64,000 bases of DNA from Mesorhizobium sp. M1D.F.Ca.ET.043.01.1.1. Its GTDB lineage: Bacteria; Pseudomonadota; Alphaproteobacteria; Rhizobiales; Rhizobiaceae. Below are positions 52,900 to 61,612 of the stretch, one piece after another. The stretch spans positions 1,798,001 through 1,862,000 of the forward strand of contig NZ_CP034444.1 of assembly GCF_003952385.1 (NCBI RefSeq). The letters run 5' to 3'. Both the position numbers and the translations under genes were made by a program. How positions within the stretch are numbered: the stretch's first letter is position 1; the number at the start of each line of letters is the position of its first letter. The notes below the pieces were generated by a model that did no database searches, was not told where the DNA came from, and saw only the letters and a program-made list of their open reading frames with translations.

Positions 52900-53634
52900 T
52901 CAGGGCACGGCTGTCATGAAGGTCCGGCGAAACCGCACCTTGCGTCGTTGCTTTGGAGTGCCATCGGTCGAAAGGCGCCGCTCCAGGAACTGCGTCGCTT
53001 TTACCGCCAGCGTCGTTAGCGCGAGATAGATCGCTCCAGCGACGATGAATATCTCGTAGGGCGCGAACGTTACCGACACCAACTGTCTCGCCATGCCGGT
53101 TATCTCAAGTAGCGTTACCGTGCTCGCCAAGGACGAGCCCTTGATCATTCCAACGACCTCGTTGCCGTAGGCCGGAAGCGAAATCCTGAAGGCGATCGGA
53201 AAGGTCACAAGGCGAGCGATATGAAAGCGCTTTAGGCCAAGAGCTGCGGCAGCCTCAATGACACCCTTGGGAACGGCCTGCAGGCCGCGGCAAAGGATTT
53301 CGGTCGTGTGCGCAGCGCTGTTAAGCGAAAAAGTAAATAGCGCACACCAGAAAGGATCTCGAAGGACCACCCAAAAGACGCTGGCTCTCACGGCCTCGAT
53401 CTGACCCAAGCCATAGTAGACCAGGAAGAGCTGTACGAGCATCGGCGTTCCGCGAATGACATAGGTGTAGGATAACACCGCAAGCGACAGGCTTGGGTGG
53501 CCAAACGCCCGAACGAAGGCCAAGGGCACGGACAACAGAAATCCCGCCATCAGCGCCAGGACGGTCAAGGTCAAGGTTAGGCCGATGCCTGACGGCAGGA
53601 CCCTCACGGCGTCGAACATCAGGTCAAGGTTCAT
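52900..53634 (-). CDS. Amino-acid/opine ABC transporter permease (HisM/OccM type)
   Basis: A 244-residue inner-membrane permease with about five helices and the family loop AVPKGVIEAAAALGLKRFHI. The region SYTYVIRGTPMLVQLFLVYY is typical of OccM/HisM. The C-terminal tail is very basic. ATG 53634 follows GAGG; the longer frame to 53910 is a shadow of the neighbour. It pairs with the permease at 53646-54305. Confidence 0.9.
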   Translation of the reverse strand: MNLDLMFDAVRVLPSGIGLTLTLTVLALMAGFLLSVPLAFVRAFGHPSLSLAVLSYTYVIRGTPMLVQLFLVYYGLGQIEAVRASVFWVVLRDPFWCALFTFSLNSAAHTTEILCRGLQAVPKGVIEAAAALGLKRFHIARLVTFPIAFRISLPAYGNEVVGMIKGSSLASTVTLLEITGMARQLVSVTFAPYEIFIVAGAIYLALTTLAVKATQFLERRLSTDGTPKQRRKVRFRRTFMTAVP

Positions 53635-53645
53635 CGCGCGCGCCT

Positions 53646-54305
53646 CTAGCGACTGAGGGCGGGATAGCGTCGTTCCGCCAACCGGATCGACACCAGCGTG
53701 ATTGTCGTCAACGACAGGTAGAGCGCGGACGCGGCAAGATAGAAGGTCAGCGGGGCGCGCAATGATCCGGCGCCGACAAACGCAACGCGCATGATGTCGG
53801 TCAAGCCGACGATCGATACCAGCGCGGTGTCCTTGAAGAGCGATATCCAGAGATTGCCATAGGCCGGCAATGCCAGCCTCAGCATCTGGGGACCGACGAC
53901 AAAGGCCCACTGCTGCCAGGCATTCAATCCAAGCGACTTTGCCGCCTCAGTTTGGCCCGCCGGAACTGCCCCGATCGCCCCACGGAAGACCTCGGTGGCA
54001 TAGCCACTGAAGACAACCGTGAGTGCGATCACCCCAGCGGCAAAAGCATTCACTTCCACGTATCGCCCGGCGATCTTGCTGGCGAAGATGGTACCCCCGA
54101 AGTAGATGAGCAGGATGATGAGGAGTTCTGGAACTCCACGAACGACCGTCGTGTAAGCGGTCGCCGCTGCTTTGAAACGGGAAGCGGGAGAGCTCTTCAA
54201 CATGGCCAACAAAAGCCCGAATACGGTGCCGAGGAATCCGCTGACAAGACCAAGGCCCACGGTGATTACGAAGGCGGCAGCAAACTGAGCGCTAAAACCA
54301 TGCAT
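53646..54305 (-). CDS. Amino-acid/opine ABC transporter permease (HisQ/OccQ type)
   Basis: A 219-residue permease. Features are TAYTTVVRGVPELLIILLIY, the loop AVPAGQTEAAKSLGLNAWQQ, and IVGLTDIMRVAF. It is the first gene of the operon. The ATG at 54305 matches the family start but has a weak ribosome site; the frame extends to 54362. A perfect palindrome lies upstream at 54482-54500. Confidence 0.9.
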   Translation of the reverse strand: MHGFSAQFAAAFVITVGLGLVSGFLGTVFGLLLAMLKSSPASRFKAAATAYTTVVRGVPELLIILLIYFGGTIFASKIAGRYVEVNAFAAGVIALTVVFSGYATEVFRGAIGAVPAGQTEAAKSLGLNAWQQWAFVVGPQMLRLALPAYGNLWISLFKDTALVSIVGLTDIMRVAFVGAGSLRAPLTFYLAASALYLSLTTITLVSIRLAERRYPALSR

Positions 54306-54704
54306 TGAATCGTTTATCCGCGCGTGGATTTGTAATGCATCGCGCTTTTTCAGGCGCAACACATGCAGCTTATCGTCAACTACTGCGAAGATAACCTAGT
54401 CCGCTCACTAACGATTTCGCTGAACTTCTTAAACCTATCGGCTGTCGATTTTTTCTCAATCTATAATTTTCAAAAATTTCTCGATAACTATTGGTTATCG
54501 CTTTCGCTTTCTTCTCAGTAGAAATGCGCGATGCACTCGCCTTGCTCTAACCCGTTCAGGCCGCGTCGCGCTTCGCCAGCTTCCTGCGGCGTGTCCAGCG
54601 GGATATATTCTTAAGGAAAAATCAGAGCCGATCGTTTGTGCGACCGGATTGCAATAGCGCTGTTTGAGTCTGCTCAGATAACGACCCGCACCGGTAGCAC
54701 CCTT
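54306..54704. other. AT-rich control region of the importer operon
   Basis: No gene. The bases at about 54420-54520 are much richer in A and T than anything near and contain the palindrome at 54482-54500. It separates the minus-strand importer operon from the minus-strand XRE gene. Confidence 0.5.
54482..54500. promoter_or_regulatory. Perfect inverted repeat, candidate operator
   Basis: CGATAAC, five bases, GTTATCG. It sits about 177 bases before the first permease gene, inside the AT-rich region. The regulators encoded next door (XRE at 54705, LysR at 55049) are candidates to bind it. Confidence 0.55.
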
Positions 54705-54956
54705 TCACCGGTTATTTGGTTCAGATTTCGATCTCCTCAGACCTGCTTTGGGTCGTTTCAGTAATTCTGTTGCATCCACACCCAGCACTTCAGCCAGCCG
54801 ATCAACGACATCGATGCTCGCATTGTAAACATTTCGCTCCAAAGCACTGATGTAGGTCCGATCGAGCCCCGCCTGGTGTGCAAGTTCCTCCTGTGACAGG
54901 CCCTTGGCCTGCCGCAAGGTTCTTAGGTTTCGCGCAAACACCTCTCGGATTTCCAT
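54705..54956 (-). CDS. Small XRE family regulator
   Basis: 83 residues, essentially one HTH: NLRTLRQAKGLSQEELAHQA, GLDRTYISALERNVYNASID, VVDRLAEVLGV, then a basic tail. This single-domain type is common beside rhizobial transporters and restriction genes. ATG 54956 gives the standard length; the frame extends to 55055. It is divergent from the LysR gene, 92 bases apart. Confidence 0.85.
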   Translation of the reverse strand: MEIREVFARNLRTLRQAKGLSQEELAHQAGLDRTYISALERNVYNASIDVVDRLAEVLGVDATELLKRPKAGLRRSKSEPNNR

Positions 54957-55048
54957 GTATCCGAGAGCACCGCCTTGAAGAGTATTCCACCACGGAGTAT
55001 TCTCTACAAACGCTCGTCCGAGGCTACAGGGCTTGAGAAAAAGCAGGG

Positions 55049-56023
55049 ATGGCAATCAAAGAAATGGAGTTGCTGCACAGCGGCCTGAAACTCCGACAAT
55101 TGCAGGTTTTTCGCGAGGTTCTGCGAGCTGGCTCCACAAGGCGAGCAGCAACAGCGCTTGGAATAAGCCAACCGGCGATCAGCCAGCAGGTGAAGCAACT
55201 GGAGGCCACGCTTGGCTTCAGCCTGTTCAAAAGATCGGCGAACCGAATCCTGCCGCTTCAGGAGGCCTGGGAATTTCTGCGGAACGTGGAATTGACGCTG
55301 ACGTCGCTGGACCGGCTGGAAGCATCCGTCACTGCGATGAAGAACGAGGAGAAACAACGTATCTCCATCGCCGCGCCTGCGGTCTTCGGTTTCGTGACAT
55401 TGCCGAAGGTCGTCGCGACAATCCACTCTAAGACTGGTTCGAGTGTCCGATCAATCTCTGGAAACTATCACCAGGTGGGCGAGCATATCCTTTCCGGTCG
55501 AGCCGACCTTGGCATCGCTAGGCTGCCTTTGGATCCCCGCCTGTTTGAATGGGTGCCAATCGGTTCGGCGCACAACGTATGCATCTTTCATCCAAAGCAT
55601 CGCTTCTCGCGACTATCATGCATCGAGGCGCATGACCTCGCAGGCGAAACGATCGTCGATATCGACCCCGAATTCGCTTCCCACCAGATGAACTTCAACG
55701 CCTTGCGCTTCGCCGGCGTCGAGCCGGACATACTGGTGGAATATGACTCCAATGGTTACGAGGTTGGATTTGTTTCGGCCGGCCTCGGCGTATCCATCAC
55801 CAATGAGATCATTGCGCGCGAGTATTCAGCGTTCGAGCTGGAAGCAAGACCGGTCGACCCATCTGCGCTCTATCACTACGTGGCCATCTGGCAGAGAGGC
55901 AGGGCGTTTTCCAGCACCATGGAGGTGTCTCTCGACGCAATCCGATCAGCCTTCGCAAACTGTCACCCGGCAAACGATACTGCACGCGACGTGGTTCAGC
56001 CTGCCTTAGCGGTCCGACGCTAA
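55049..56023 (+). CDS. LysR family regulator (opine-regulator-like)
   Basis: A 324-residue LTTR with its HTH at about residues 12-72 (LRQLQVFREVLRAGSTRRAA, TALGISQPAISQQVKQLE). The effector domain follows (ISGNYHQVGEHILSGRADLG). The pattern is like OccR/NocR-type regulators that sense opines or basic amino acids, which fits the importer next to it; this is inference. It converges on the trb operon, and its stop overlaps that of the DUF2274 gene by four bases (56020-56023). Confidence 0.92.
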   Translation: MAIKEMELLHSGLKLRQLQVFREVLRAGSTRRAATALGISQPAISQQVKQLEATLGFSLFKRSANRILPLQEAWEFLRNVELTLTSLDRLEASVTAMKNEEKQRISIAAPAVFGFVTLPKVVATIHSKTGSSVRSISGNYHQVGEHILSGRADLGIARLPLDPRLFEWVPIGSAHNVCIFHPKHRFSRLSCIEAHDLAGETIVDIDPEFASHQMNFNALRFAGVEPDILVEYDSNGYEVGFVSAGLGVSITNEIIAREYSAFELEARPVDPSALYHYVAIWQRGRAFSSTMEVSLDAIRSAFANCHPANDTARDVVQPALAVRR

Positions 56024-56244
56024 GCTTTTCGGTCATGCCTAGCCTTTGCAAAGCCACGATCCGTGGCCATAAAGCGCTCGAGCATCGGCACGATCAGGCG
56101 CACGGGATCGGCAGGCGGCTGCCCGGACTCGCGTCCAAGAATCTCGGCGTATCTTGTCAGGTCGCGATGCAGCCGTGCAGGCAATTCCACAGAGACTTTG
56201 ACAGGCTTGTCATCGGCAATCGGCGCGAGCTTCAGCTTTGCCAT
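56020..56244 (-). CDS. DUF2274 family protein
   Basis: 74 residues starting MAKLKLAPIADDKPVKVSVE, with a ribbon-helix-helix-like stretch ELPARLHRDLTRYAEILGRE. DUF2274 genes almost always follow trbI in rhizobial and other proteobacterial conjugation clusters. ATG 56244 has a perfect GGAGGATAAA lead, which spans the trbI stop. It is the last gene of the trb operon. Its role is unknown; the RHH-like pattern would allow DNA binding. Confidence 0.88.
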   Translation of the reverse strand: MAKLKLAPIADDKPVKVSVELPARLHRDLTRYAEILGRESGQPPADPVRLIVPMLERFMATDRGFAKARHDRKA

Positions 56245-56245
56245 T

Positions 56246-57391
56246 TTATCCTCCGTAGGGTTCGAGCACAAGATCGCGCGTGACCAGGACACGCACCGGA
56301 AAACCCGGGCGTATTGTCAGCGTCGGCGCAATGTTGAGCTGGCGCTCGACGATCTGCTGCCCGACCTGGCTGACGCTGTCGGAAGCGCCGCTACGCAGGG
56401 CGCGCACGATGTCGCTTTCCTGACCGGACGAGCCAGCCTCGGCCCCAACACTCAGTATGGTGGAAAGCGCGGCCGCCTTGAACAACTCACCCCAGTGATA
56501 GTCGACACCGTCCTCGAGGCCGGCGTACCCTTGCGCGTCGGCGCCAGGCTGACGCTCGAGGACAATGGAGCGGCCATCGGGAAAGATCAGCCGGCTCCAC
56601 ACCAGAAGCACACGGCGCTGCCCGAAACCTACCCCGTTATCGTACTGGCCAATGACGCGGGTGCCTTGCGGGATCAGCAGCGAACGACCAGTAGGACTGT
56701 CGTAGACATTCTCGGTCACCTGTGCGGTGACCTGACCTGGAAGATCGGAACGGATACCGGTTATGAGCGCGGCGGGAATGACCGCGCCCGCTTGAAGGAC
56801 GTGGGGCGATGCCGGAGGCGCAAGCCGATCCGGAGCCACGATGCGCCGGTCAACGGCGGCATTCAGGAATGCGGTCTGGCGATCCTGCGCCGGCTGGCCG
56901 GTGGTATCCGGACCGGAAACCGGTGTCGCCATACTGCCTGACGGTTCGCTCGCAGTTCCAGTGCCAGCCCCCATGTGGAAGAAGACACGGGACGTTCGGG
57001 CGGCCTCCTCCTCGGCCCGCCGGCGCTGTTCGGCCTCGTCGACAGTCGGTGTCGCGATCGACGGCGACACGACGGGCTGCCCTTTGTTCTGGGCGTCGAG
57101 CATGGGTCGGCCGAGGTCTCCAGGCAGCGGCGGTCCAAGGACTGGGCCGGTATAATCGCGTGGAAGGCTCGCCAGTCCATCCGCGGGCTGCCGGTTGGAG
57201 GTCGAGTAAAGCTCTTGGCCACGGGTATCTATGTCGCGTGTCTGAAGCGCATAGATCAGCGCCCCGCCGACACCGAGCGACGCGACGAAGCCGATGCCGG
57301 CAAGGACTTTACGCGACAGGCGGGTCACTCGCGGCGGCGCGGCGCGAAGCCGCATAGAGACAGCAGCGGTTTCGGTCTCGTTCTGGCTCAT
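56246..57391 (-). CDS. trbI: Conjugal transfer protein TrbI (VirB10)
   Basis: 381 residues: a short cytoplasmic N-terminus, one membrane helix (VLAGIGFVASLGVGGALIYA, about 28-47), a proline-rich periplasmic linker, and the C-terminal VirB10 beta-barrel domain with PQGTRVIGQYDNGVGFGQRR and LVLEPYGG at the end. It links inner and outer membrane parts of the type IV secretion channel. ATG 57391 overlaps the trbG stop (ATGA). Confidence 0.95.
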   Translation of the reverse strand: MSQNETETAAVSMRLRAAPPRVTRLSRKVLAGIGFVASLGVGGALIYALQTRDIDTRGQELYSTSNRQPADGLASLPRDYTGPVLGPPLPGDLGRPMLDAQNKGQPVVSPSIATPTVDEAEQRRRAEEEAARTSRVFFHMGAGTGTASEPSGSMATPVSGPDTTGQPAQDRQTAFLNAAVDRRIVAPDRLAPPASPHVLQAGAVIPAALITGIRSDLPGQVTAQVTENVYDSPTGRSLLIPQGTRVIGQYDNGVGFGQRRVLLVWSRLIFPDGRSIVLERQPGADAQGYAGLEDGVDYHWGELFKAAALSTILSVGAEAGSSGQESDIVRALRSGASDSVSQVGQQIVERQLNIAPTLTIRPGFPVRVLVTRDLVLEPYGG

Positions 57392-58449
57392 GACCCCTGC
57401 CCTCCTCTTTGCCTTGGCGTGTTCGTGGATTTCGGCGCGACGCTCAAGCCTGGCAACCACGACAACCGGCCCGTCCTCGTCCCTTCGGTGCGGGCGATCC
57501 TGACTGTCTGTTGTCGTTTACCGCTCCCCAGACGCAGTTCAGCCGCCCCGAAGAGCCGGTCGACGATCAGGATGTTTTGATCGACCCGGCCATTGACGAT
57601 CTCAGCCTCGCCGTCTGGACCAATGACGAAGATCGGCGGCATCTCGCCCTGCACGATGCCGCGCGGAAACTCGACGTAGACGTGTCGGCCATCATCATAA
57701 ACGGCGACGGGCTTCCAGGGCGGTGAATCACCCGTGAGGCCATAGCGGTAGTTGCGCGCGGTGAAATCCGGGATGATCGGCGTCACGGGAACGGCTTGTC
57801 GCCGCCCGCCGGGCTGGGCCGGATACGCCCAGGCGACGGCCGGCATATAGGGCTTCTCACCCGCCCGTAGCTCGATCATGTAGCTGCGGCGATCGGTGGC
57901 GATGACGAGATTGGTGGTGATGTCAGCCCGCGAGGGCTTGACCAGCACGTGAACACGCCGGGTGAGACCCGAACCACTCTCGGTGTCGCCGATGATCCAG
58001 CGCGCGGTATCGCCCGCCGCGATCGGCCCCTCGCCAGTCAGGCTCTCGCCCGGCTCGAGCGCGATGTCGGTTATCTGCCCGGGCGCCGCATAGACCTGAT
58101 AGAGAGCACCTTCGCTCCAGGGATATATCTGGATGGCGTTGTAGTAGCCCTCCCGCCGCGGCTGGATACGGGCAGCCGCATTGGCATTTTCGACACGGGC
58201 CGTCGGTGTGTCGCCGGCAACACCACCCACCGCAGGGATCCAGCCTGGCGGAACATGCAGCGGCTTGGGCTTCTCATTACGTGTGTCTGCGGGGACGGCT
58301 GGCAAAGGCGGCACGTTCGCGTCGTAGGCGATCTGCGGCGGCTTCCGGAGCGTGGCACAGCCTGGGAGCATGGCATTCGAAAGCAAAAGTGCGGCCAGCA
58401 CGGATCCCCTGAAGGTCTCAATGGCGACGACATGCGATGCCTGGTTCAT
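57388..58449 (-). CDS. trbG: Conjugal transfer lipoprotein TrbG (VirB9)
   Basis: 353 residues with an N-terminal lipoprotein signal: C31 in NAMLPGC. The VirB9/CagX domain covers the C-terminal two-thirds, with IYPWSEGALYQVYAAPGQIT, YMIELRAGEKPYMPAVAWAY, FTARNYRYGLTGDSPPWKPV and VYVEFPRGI. TrbG forms the outer-membrane ring with TrbI. It overlaps trbF and trbI by ATGA at each end. Confidence 0.95.
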   Translation of the reverse strand: MNQASHVVAIETFRGSVLAALLLSNAMLPGCATLRKPPQIAYDANVPPLPAVPADTRNEKPKPLHVPPGWIPAVGGVAGDTPTARVENANAAARIQPRREGYYNAIQIYPWSEGALYQVYAAPGQITDIALEPGESLTGEGPIAAGDTARWIIGDTESGSGLTRRVHVLVKPSRADITTNLVIATDRRSYMIELRAGEKPYMPAVAWAYPAQPGGRRQAVPVTPIIPDFTARNYRYGLTGDSPPWKPVAVYDDGRHVYVEFPRGIVQGEMPPIFVIGPDGEAEIVNGRVDQNILIVDRLFGAAELRLGSGKRQQTVRIARTEGTRTGRLSWLPGLSVAPKSTNTPRQRGGQGS

Positions 58450-59141
58450 TGGCCCATCTCCCGCGACCAGTTGATGGCGTTGACGTAGATTCCGAGTGGA
58501 TTGGCCCGCAGCCTTTCGGCGTCGCGCGGCGGCTGCACGACCATCGTCAGGATGGCTGTCCAGTGCTCGGTGATGGAGAGCTTGCCGTTTTCGTAGGCAC
58601 GCTCGGCCCAGGCGACGCGGAAGGAATCCGGTGAAGCGCGGATGACCGAGGAGACCTCGACCGCGACCTGCTGCTTGCCGACTTTGGAGAAGGGTTCATT
58701 GGCGCGGGCATAGTCGTTGAGCGCCGCAGCACCCTGGTCGGTGGTCCATTCATAGGCGCGCAGCCAGTTCTGTCGAACGATGATCGGGTCGGCGGGGATG
58801 GATCGGACCTGCTCGATGAAGCGGGCCAGATGCCAAGCGATCTGAGGATCGGTTGGCTTATAGTCCGTTGTCGCAGGCGCGACCGTCTGCGCCTGTCCGG
58901 AGGGATCGACCTGAACCACCCACGGCACGACGCTACCCCTGGCCGATTGCCAGGCAAGAGAACCCGCCAGCCCGGCTGACAGGACCAGCGATCCGAAGGC
59001 CATCAGGCGCCAGTTCCTTGCCTGCACGCGCGCGGAGCCGATGCGCTCGTCCCATATTTGTGCTGCCTTCTGGTAAGGCGTTTCCGGCTGAGGCGTCTTG
59101 CCGTAATGGACGGCGGGTCTTCGAAAGATGTTCATGGTCAT
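58446..59141 (-). CDS. trbF: Conjugal transfer protein TrbF (VirB8)
   Basis: 231 residues with the typical TrbF start (RRPAVHYGKTPQPETPYQKA, then AQIWDERIGSARVQARNW), one membrane helix near 45-65, and a periplasmic VirB8 domain containing WHLARFIEQVRSIPADPIIV and WTAILTMVVQPPRDAERLRA. It is an assembly factor of the secretion channel. Overlaps trbL and trbG by four bases each. Confidence 0.95.
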   Translation of the reverse strand: MTMNIFRRPAVHYGKTPQPETPYQKAAQIWDERIGSARVQARNWRLMAFGSLVLSAGLAGSLAWQSARGSVVPWVVQVDPSGQAQTVAPATTDYKPTDPQIAWHLARFIEQVRSIPADPIIVRQNWLRAYEWTTDQGAAALNDYARANEPFSKVGKQQVAVEVSSVIRASPDSFRVAWAERAYENGKLSITEHWTAILTMVVQPPRDAERLRANPLGIYVNAINWSREMGQ

Positions 59142-60514
59142 TTGCCTTCGGAGAGTGAGATGGAGGTTCCGCCGCCGTGAGCCTCACCGGCGCGAACGGC
59201 GTGGGCGGTGGTCTGGACGCCGTGAGACAAGCGCTGGGATCGCTGCATGCGTTTGGCCCAGTCGGGCGGGCTTTGCGCCGTGACGCCGCCTTGGCCAGCG
59301 CGGTCGAACGATGGATCGTTGGCTGAGTTGGCGGCGCCTGCGACCGTTCCCATGGTCGACGAACCGCCGGTGACCTCAACGGCGGACTGTGTGCCGGACG
59401 CAAAGCTCGATTTCATCGATTGGCTGGCCCGCGCGACGGCGCGCTTGAGCGGCGAGGCCGCCGCCGACAAACCGGCGCTTGTAGCGCCGCCCATCCCGGA
59501 GGCGACGCCCGCTCCGCCGGTCTGGCCGGCGGAGCCGAGGGCATAGGCAGTCGACGCGCCGCCGGCGAGGAAAGAGCCGCCCCGCGCGGCGGAAGCTGCT
59601 CCTGAAAGAGCAGCCGCTCCACCTCGCGCCGCAAGACCGGCGGCGCCGCCGGCAACCAGCGCCATGCCGCCCGCGGCGAGCCCCGTCCCAACGGCGGCGC
59701 CCGCGCCAAGCTGCGGTCCGCCTGAGACGAGGCCATTGGCGATGCCCGGGCCGAAGATGCCGAGACCGAGCAAGGACAGCGCAGCGAGCACGATCGCCAT
59801 GGCCTGGTCGATGGTGGGGCTCTCGCCGCCGAAGCCTTGGGTGAATTCGCCGAAGAGCGTCGAGCCGATGCCTATGACCACGGCAAGCACCAGCACCTTG
59901 ATGCCGGACGAGATGACGTTGCCGAGCACGCGTTCGGCCATGAAGGCTGTCTTGCCGAACAGGCCGAACGGGATCAGCACGAAGCCGGCCAGCGTCGAGA
60001 GCTTGAATTCGATCAGCGTGACGAAGAGTTGCACCGCCAGGATGAAGAAGGCGAGCAGGACGAGCGCCCAGGCAAAGAGCAGGCAAGCGATCTGAATGAA
60101 ATTTTCAAAGAAGGACACGTAGCCCATCAAGCCCGAGATCGCCTCGAGCAATGGCCGTCCCGCGTCGAGGCCGGTCTGCGCGACCTTGCCGGGGCGCAGC
60201 AGATCCTGGACCGAGAAGCCGGTGCCACTGGCCTTGAGGCCAAGCCCTGAAAAACTTTCGAAGACGATCCGGGCGAGACCGTTCCAGTTGGAAATCAGGT
60301 AGGCGAAGACGCCGACGAAAAGCGTCTTCTTGACGAGCCGCGCGAGGATGTCGTCATCGGCGCCCCAGCTCCAGAACAGCGCTGCGAGCGTCACGTCGAT
60401 GACGATCAGCGTGGTGGCGACGAAGGCGACCTCGCCGCCGAGCAGCCCAAAACCACTGTCGATATAGCGGGTGAAGGTCGCCAGGAACTGGTCGATGACG
60501 CCGGTATTGCCCAT
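59138..60514 (-). CDS. trbL: Conjugal transfer protein TrbL (VirB6)
   Basis: 458 residues. The N-terminal MGNTGVIDQFLATFTRYIDS and about six membrane helices between residues 30 and 270 are those of TrbL; the C-terminal third is rich in Ala, Gly and Ser, hydrophilic and presumably disordered. It is the polytopic inner-membrane part of the channel. ATG 60514 has AGGAGG upstream; the frame extends to 60739 but that part is antisense-like or a shadow of trbK. Confidence 0.94.
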   Translation of the reverse strand: MGNTGVIDQFLATFTRYIDSGFGLLGGEVAFVATTLIVIDVTLAALFWSWGADDDILARLVKKTLFVGVFAYLISNWNGLARIVFESFSGLGLKASGTGFSVQDLLRPGKVAQTGLDAGRPLLEAISGLMGYVSFFENFIQIACLLFAWALVLLAFFILAVQLFVTLIEFKLSTLAGFVLIPFGLFGKTAFMAERVLGNVISSGIKVLVLAVVIGIGSTLFGEFTQGFGGESPTIDQAMAIVLAALSLLGLGIFGPGIANGLVSGGPQLGAGAAVGTGLAAGGMALVAGGAAGLAARGGAAALSGAASAARGGSFLAGGASTAYALGSAGQTGGAGVASGMGGATSAGLSAAASPLKRAVARASQSMKSSFASGTQSAVEVTGGSSTMGTVAGAANSANDPSFDRAGQGGVTAQSPPDWAKRMQRSQRLSHGVQTTAHAVRAGEAHGGGTSISLSEGK

Positions 60515-60515
60515 G

Positions 60516-60848
60516 CTATCGGGCCTCCTGAGCGGCCGCGTTCGGAGACCGCGGGATGGCCGGCTCACCGGGCGCATTGGCGAAGGGCTGCCGCAACCCA
60601 AGGAAACGGTCGCGCTGCTCGGCCCACAACCGCGCACACCCGTCGTCGCTAAGAGCAGCATCGCCAAGAGCCTGGCAGCGGCGCAGCCCCTCGCGAAGCG
60701 GATCCGGCGTCGTGGACGCCGGCGCGACAGGCATCGCAACCGCCGACTTGTTCTCCTTCCGGCTCATCTCGAGCGCGGTCGCCGTGACGGCGACCGCGAC
60801 GAAGATAACGGCTGCGATACGAGCGAGTGACTTGCCGTCCATCGCCAT
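60516..60848 (-). CDS. trbK: Putative entry exclusion protein TrbK (TrbK-alt type)
   Basis: 110 residues with an N-terminal membrane helix (LARIAAVIFVAVAVTATALE) and a periplasmic part with two cysteines in RRCQALG and DGCARLWAEQRDRFL. This is the alternative TrbK of rhizobial trb operons, thought to block entry of a second element of the same kind. ATG 60848 has GAGGG five bases before it. It sits between trbJ and trbL, the usual place. Confidence 0.87.
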   Translation of the reverse strand: MAMDGKSLARIAAVIFVAVAVTATALEMSRKENKSAVAMPVAPASTTPDPLREGLRRCQALGDAALSDDGCARLWAEQRDRFLGLRQPFANAPGEPAIPRSPNAAAQEAR

Positions 60849-60853
60849 GACCC

Positions 60854-61612
60854 TCAACGATTGAACATCTGGACGTTGCCGGCCTGATAGCCGGAGCCGG
60901 GCGCCAGGAAGCGGCGGCGCTGCTCGCGGCCTTGGTCGGCGGCGGCGGCACGTTCGGCCTCGGTTAGCGCCTGGGCGCGGCCGTTGGCGGCGACGACGGC
61001 AGTCAGGTCCGCGAGCTGTTGGCCCTGCAGCGCAAGCAACTGGTTGCCGGCTTGCGTCGCCTGCAGCGCTCCGGTCGCCGACTGGCTGGCGCCGACCAGT
61101 GCCGACATCTGCGCCCGACTGGTGTCGATGTTTCCGACGACGCCGGCCTGGACGCGCATGGCATCCTGGAGCCCGCCGACCGTGTTTTGCCATCGCGAGC
61201 GCGCATCCGCGACCAACTGCTGGTCGGAAGTCGTGAGCGAGACGTTGCCGTATTGCTGCTGAAAGGCCTTGTCGACCTGCTGGACGTCGAAGGCGATGTT
61301 CTGCGCCTCACCGAGAAGCTGCTGCGTGCGCTGCACCGACTGCTGCAATTGCTGGAGCGAGGACAGGGGCAGGCTCGCAAGATTGCGGGCCTGATTGATC
61401 AGCATCTGGGCCTGGTTCTGCAGCGAGGTGATCTGATTGGTGATCTGCTGCAGCGATCGCGCGGCCGTCAGCACATTCTGCGAATAGTTCGATGGGTCAA
61501 AGACGATAAACGCATGCGCCGGCGCGGTTGCCAGCGGCGAGATTGAGACCGGCGCGGCGAGCATTGCCGCAACCAGCAGAAGCGCGCGCGAGCGGTATTG
61601 ATGGACAATCAT
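60854..61612 (-). CDS. trbJ: Conjugal transfer protein TrbJ (VirB5-like)
   Basis: 252 residues with a Sec signal ending APAHA (about residue 34). The mature part is long glutamine-rich helices and begins FIVFDPSNYSQNVLTAARSL, the family landmark. TrbJ is exported and needed for mating-pair formation. Its ATG overlaps the trbE stop (61609-61612). Confidence 0.94.
   Translation of the reverse strand: MIVHQYRSRALLLVAAMLAAPVSISPLATAPAHAFIVFDPSNYSQNVLTAARSLQQITNQITSLQNQAQMLINQARNLASLPLSSLQQLQQSVQRTQQLLGEAQNIAFDVQQVDKAFQQQYGNVSLTTSDQQLVADARSRWQNTVGGLQDAMRVQAGVVGNIDTSRAQMSALVGASQSATGALQATQAGNQLLALQGQQLADLTAVVAANGRAQALTEAERAAAADQGREQRRRFLAPGSGYQAGNVQMFNR

Noticed and set aside
60515..60739. N-terminal extension of TrbL
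   Set aside because: The TrbL family starts at MGNTGVIDQF; the extension overlaps trbK.
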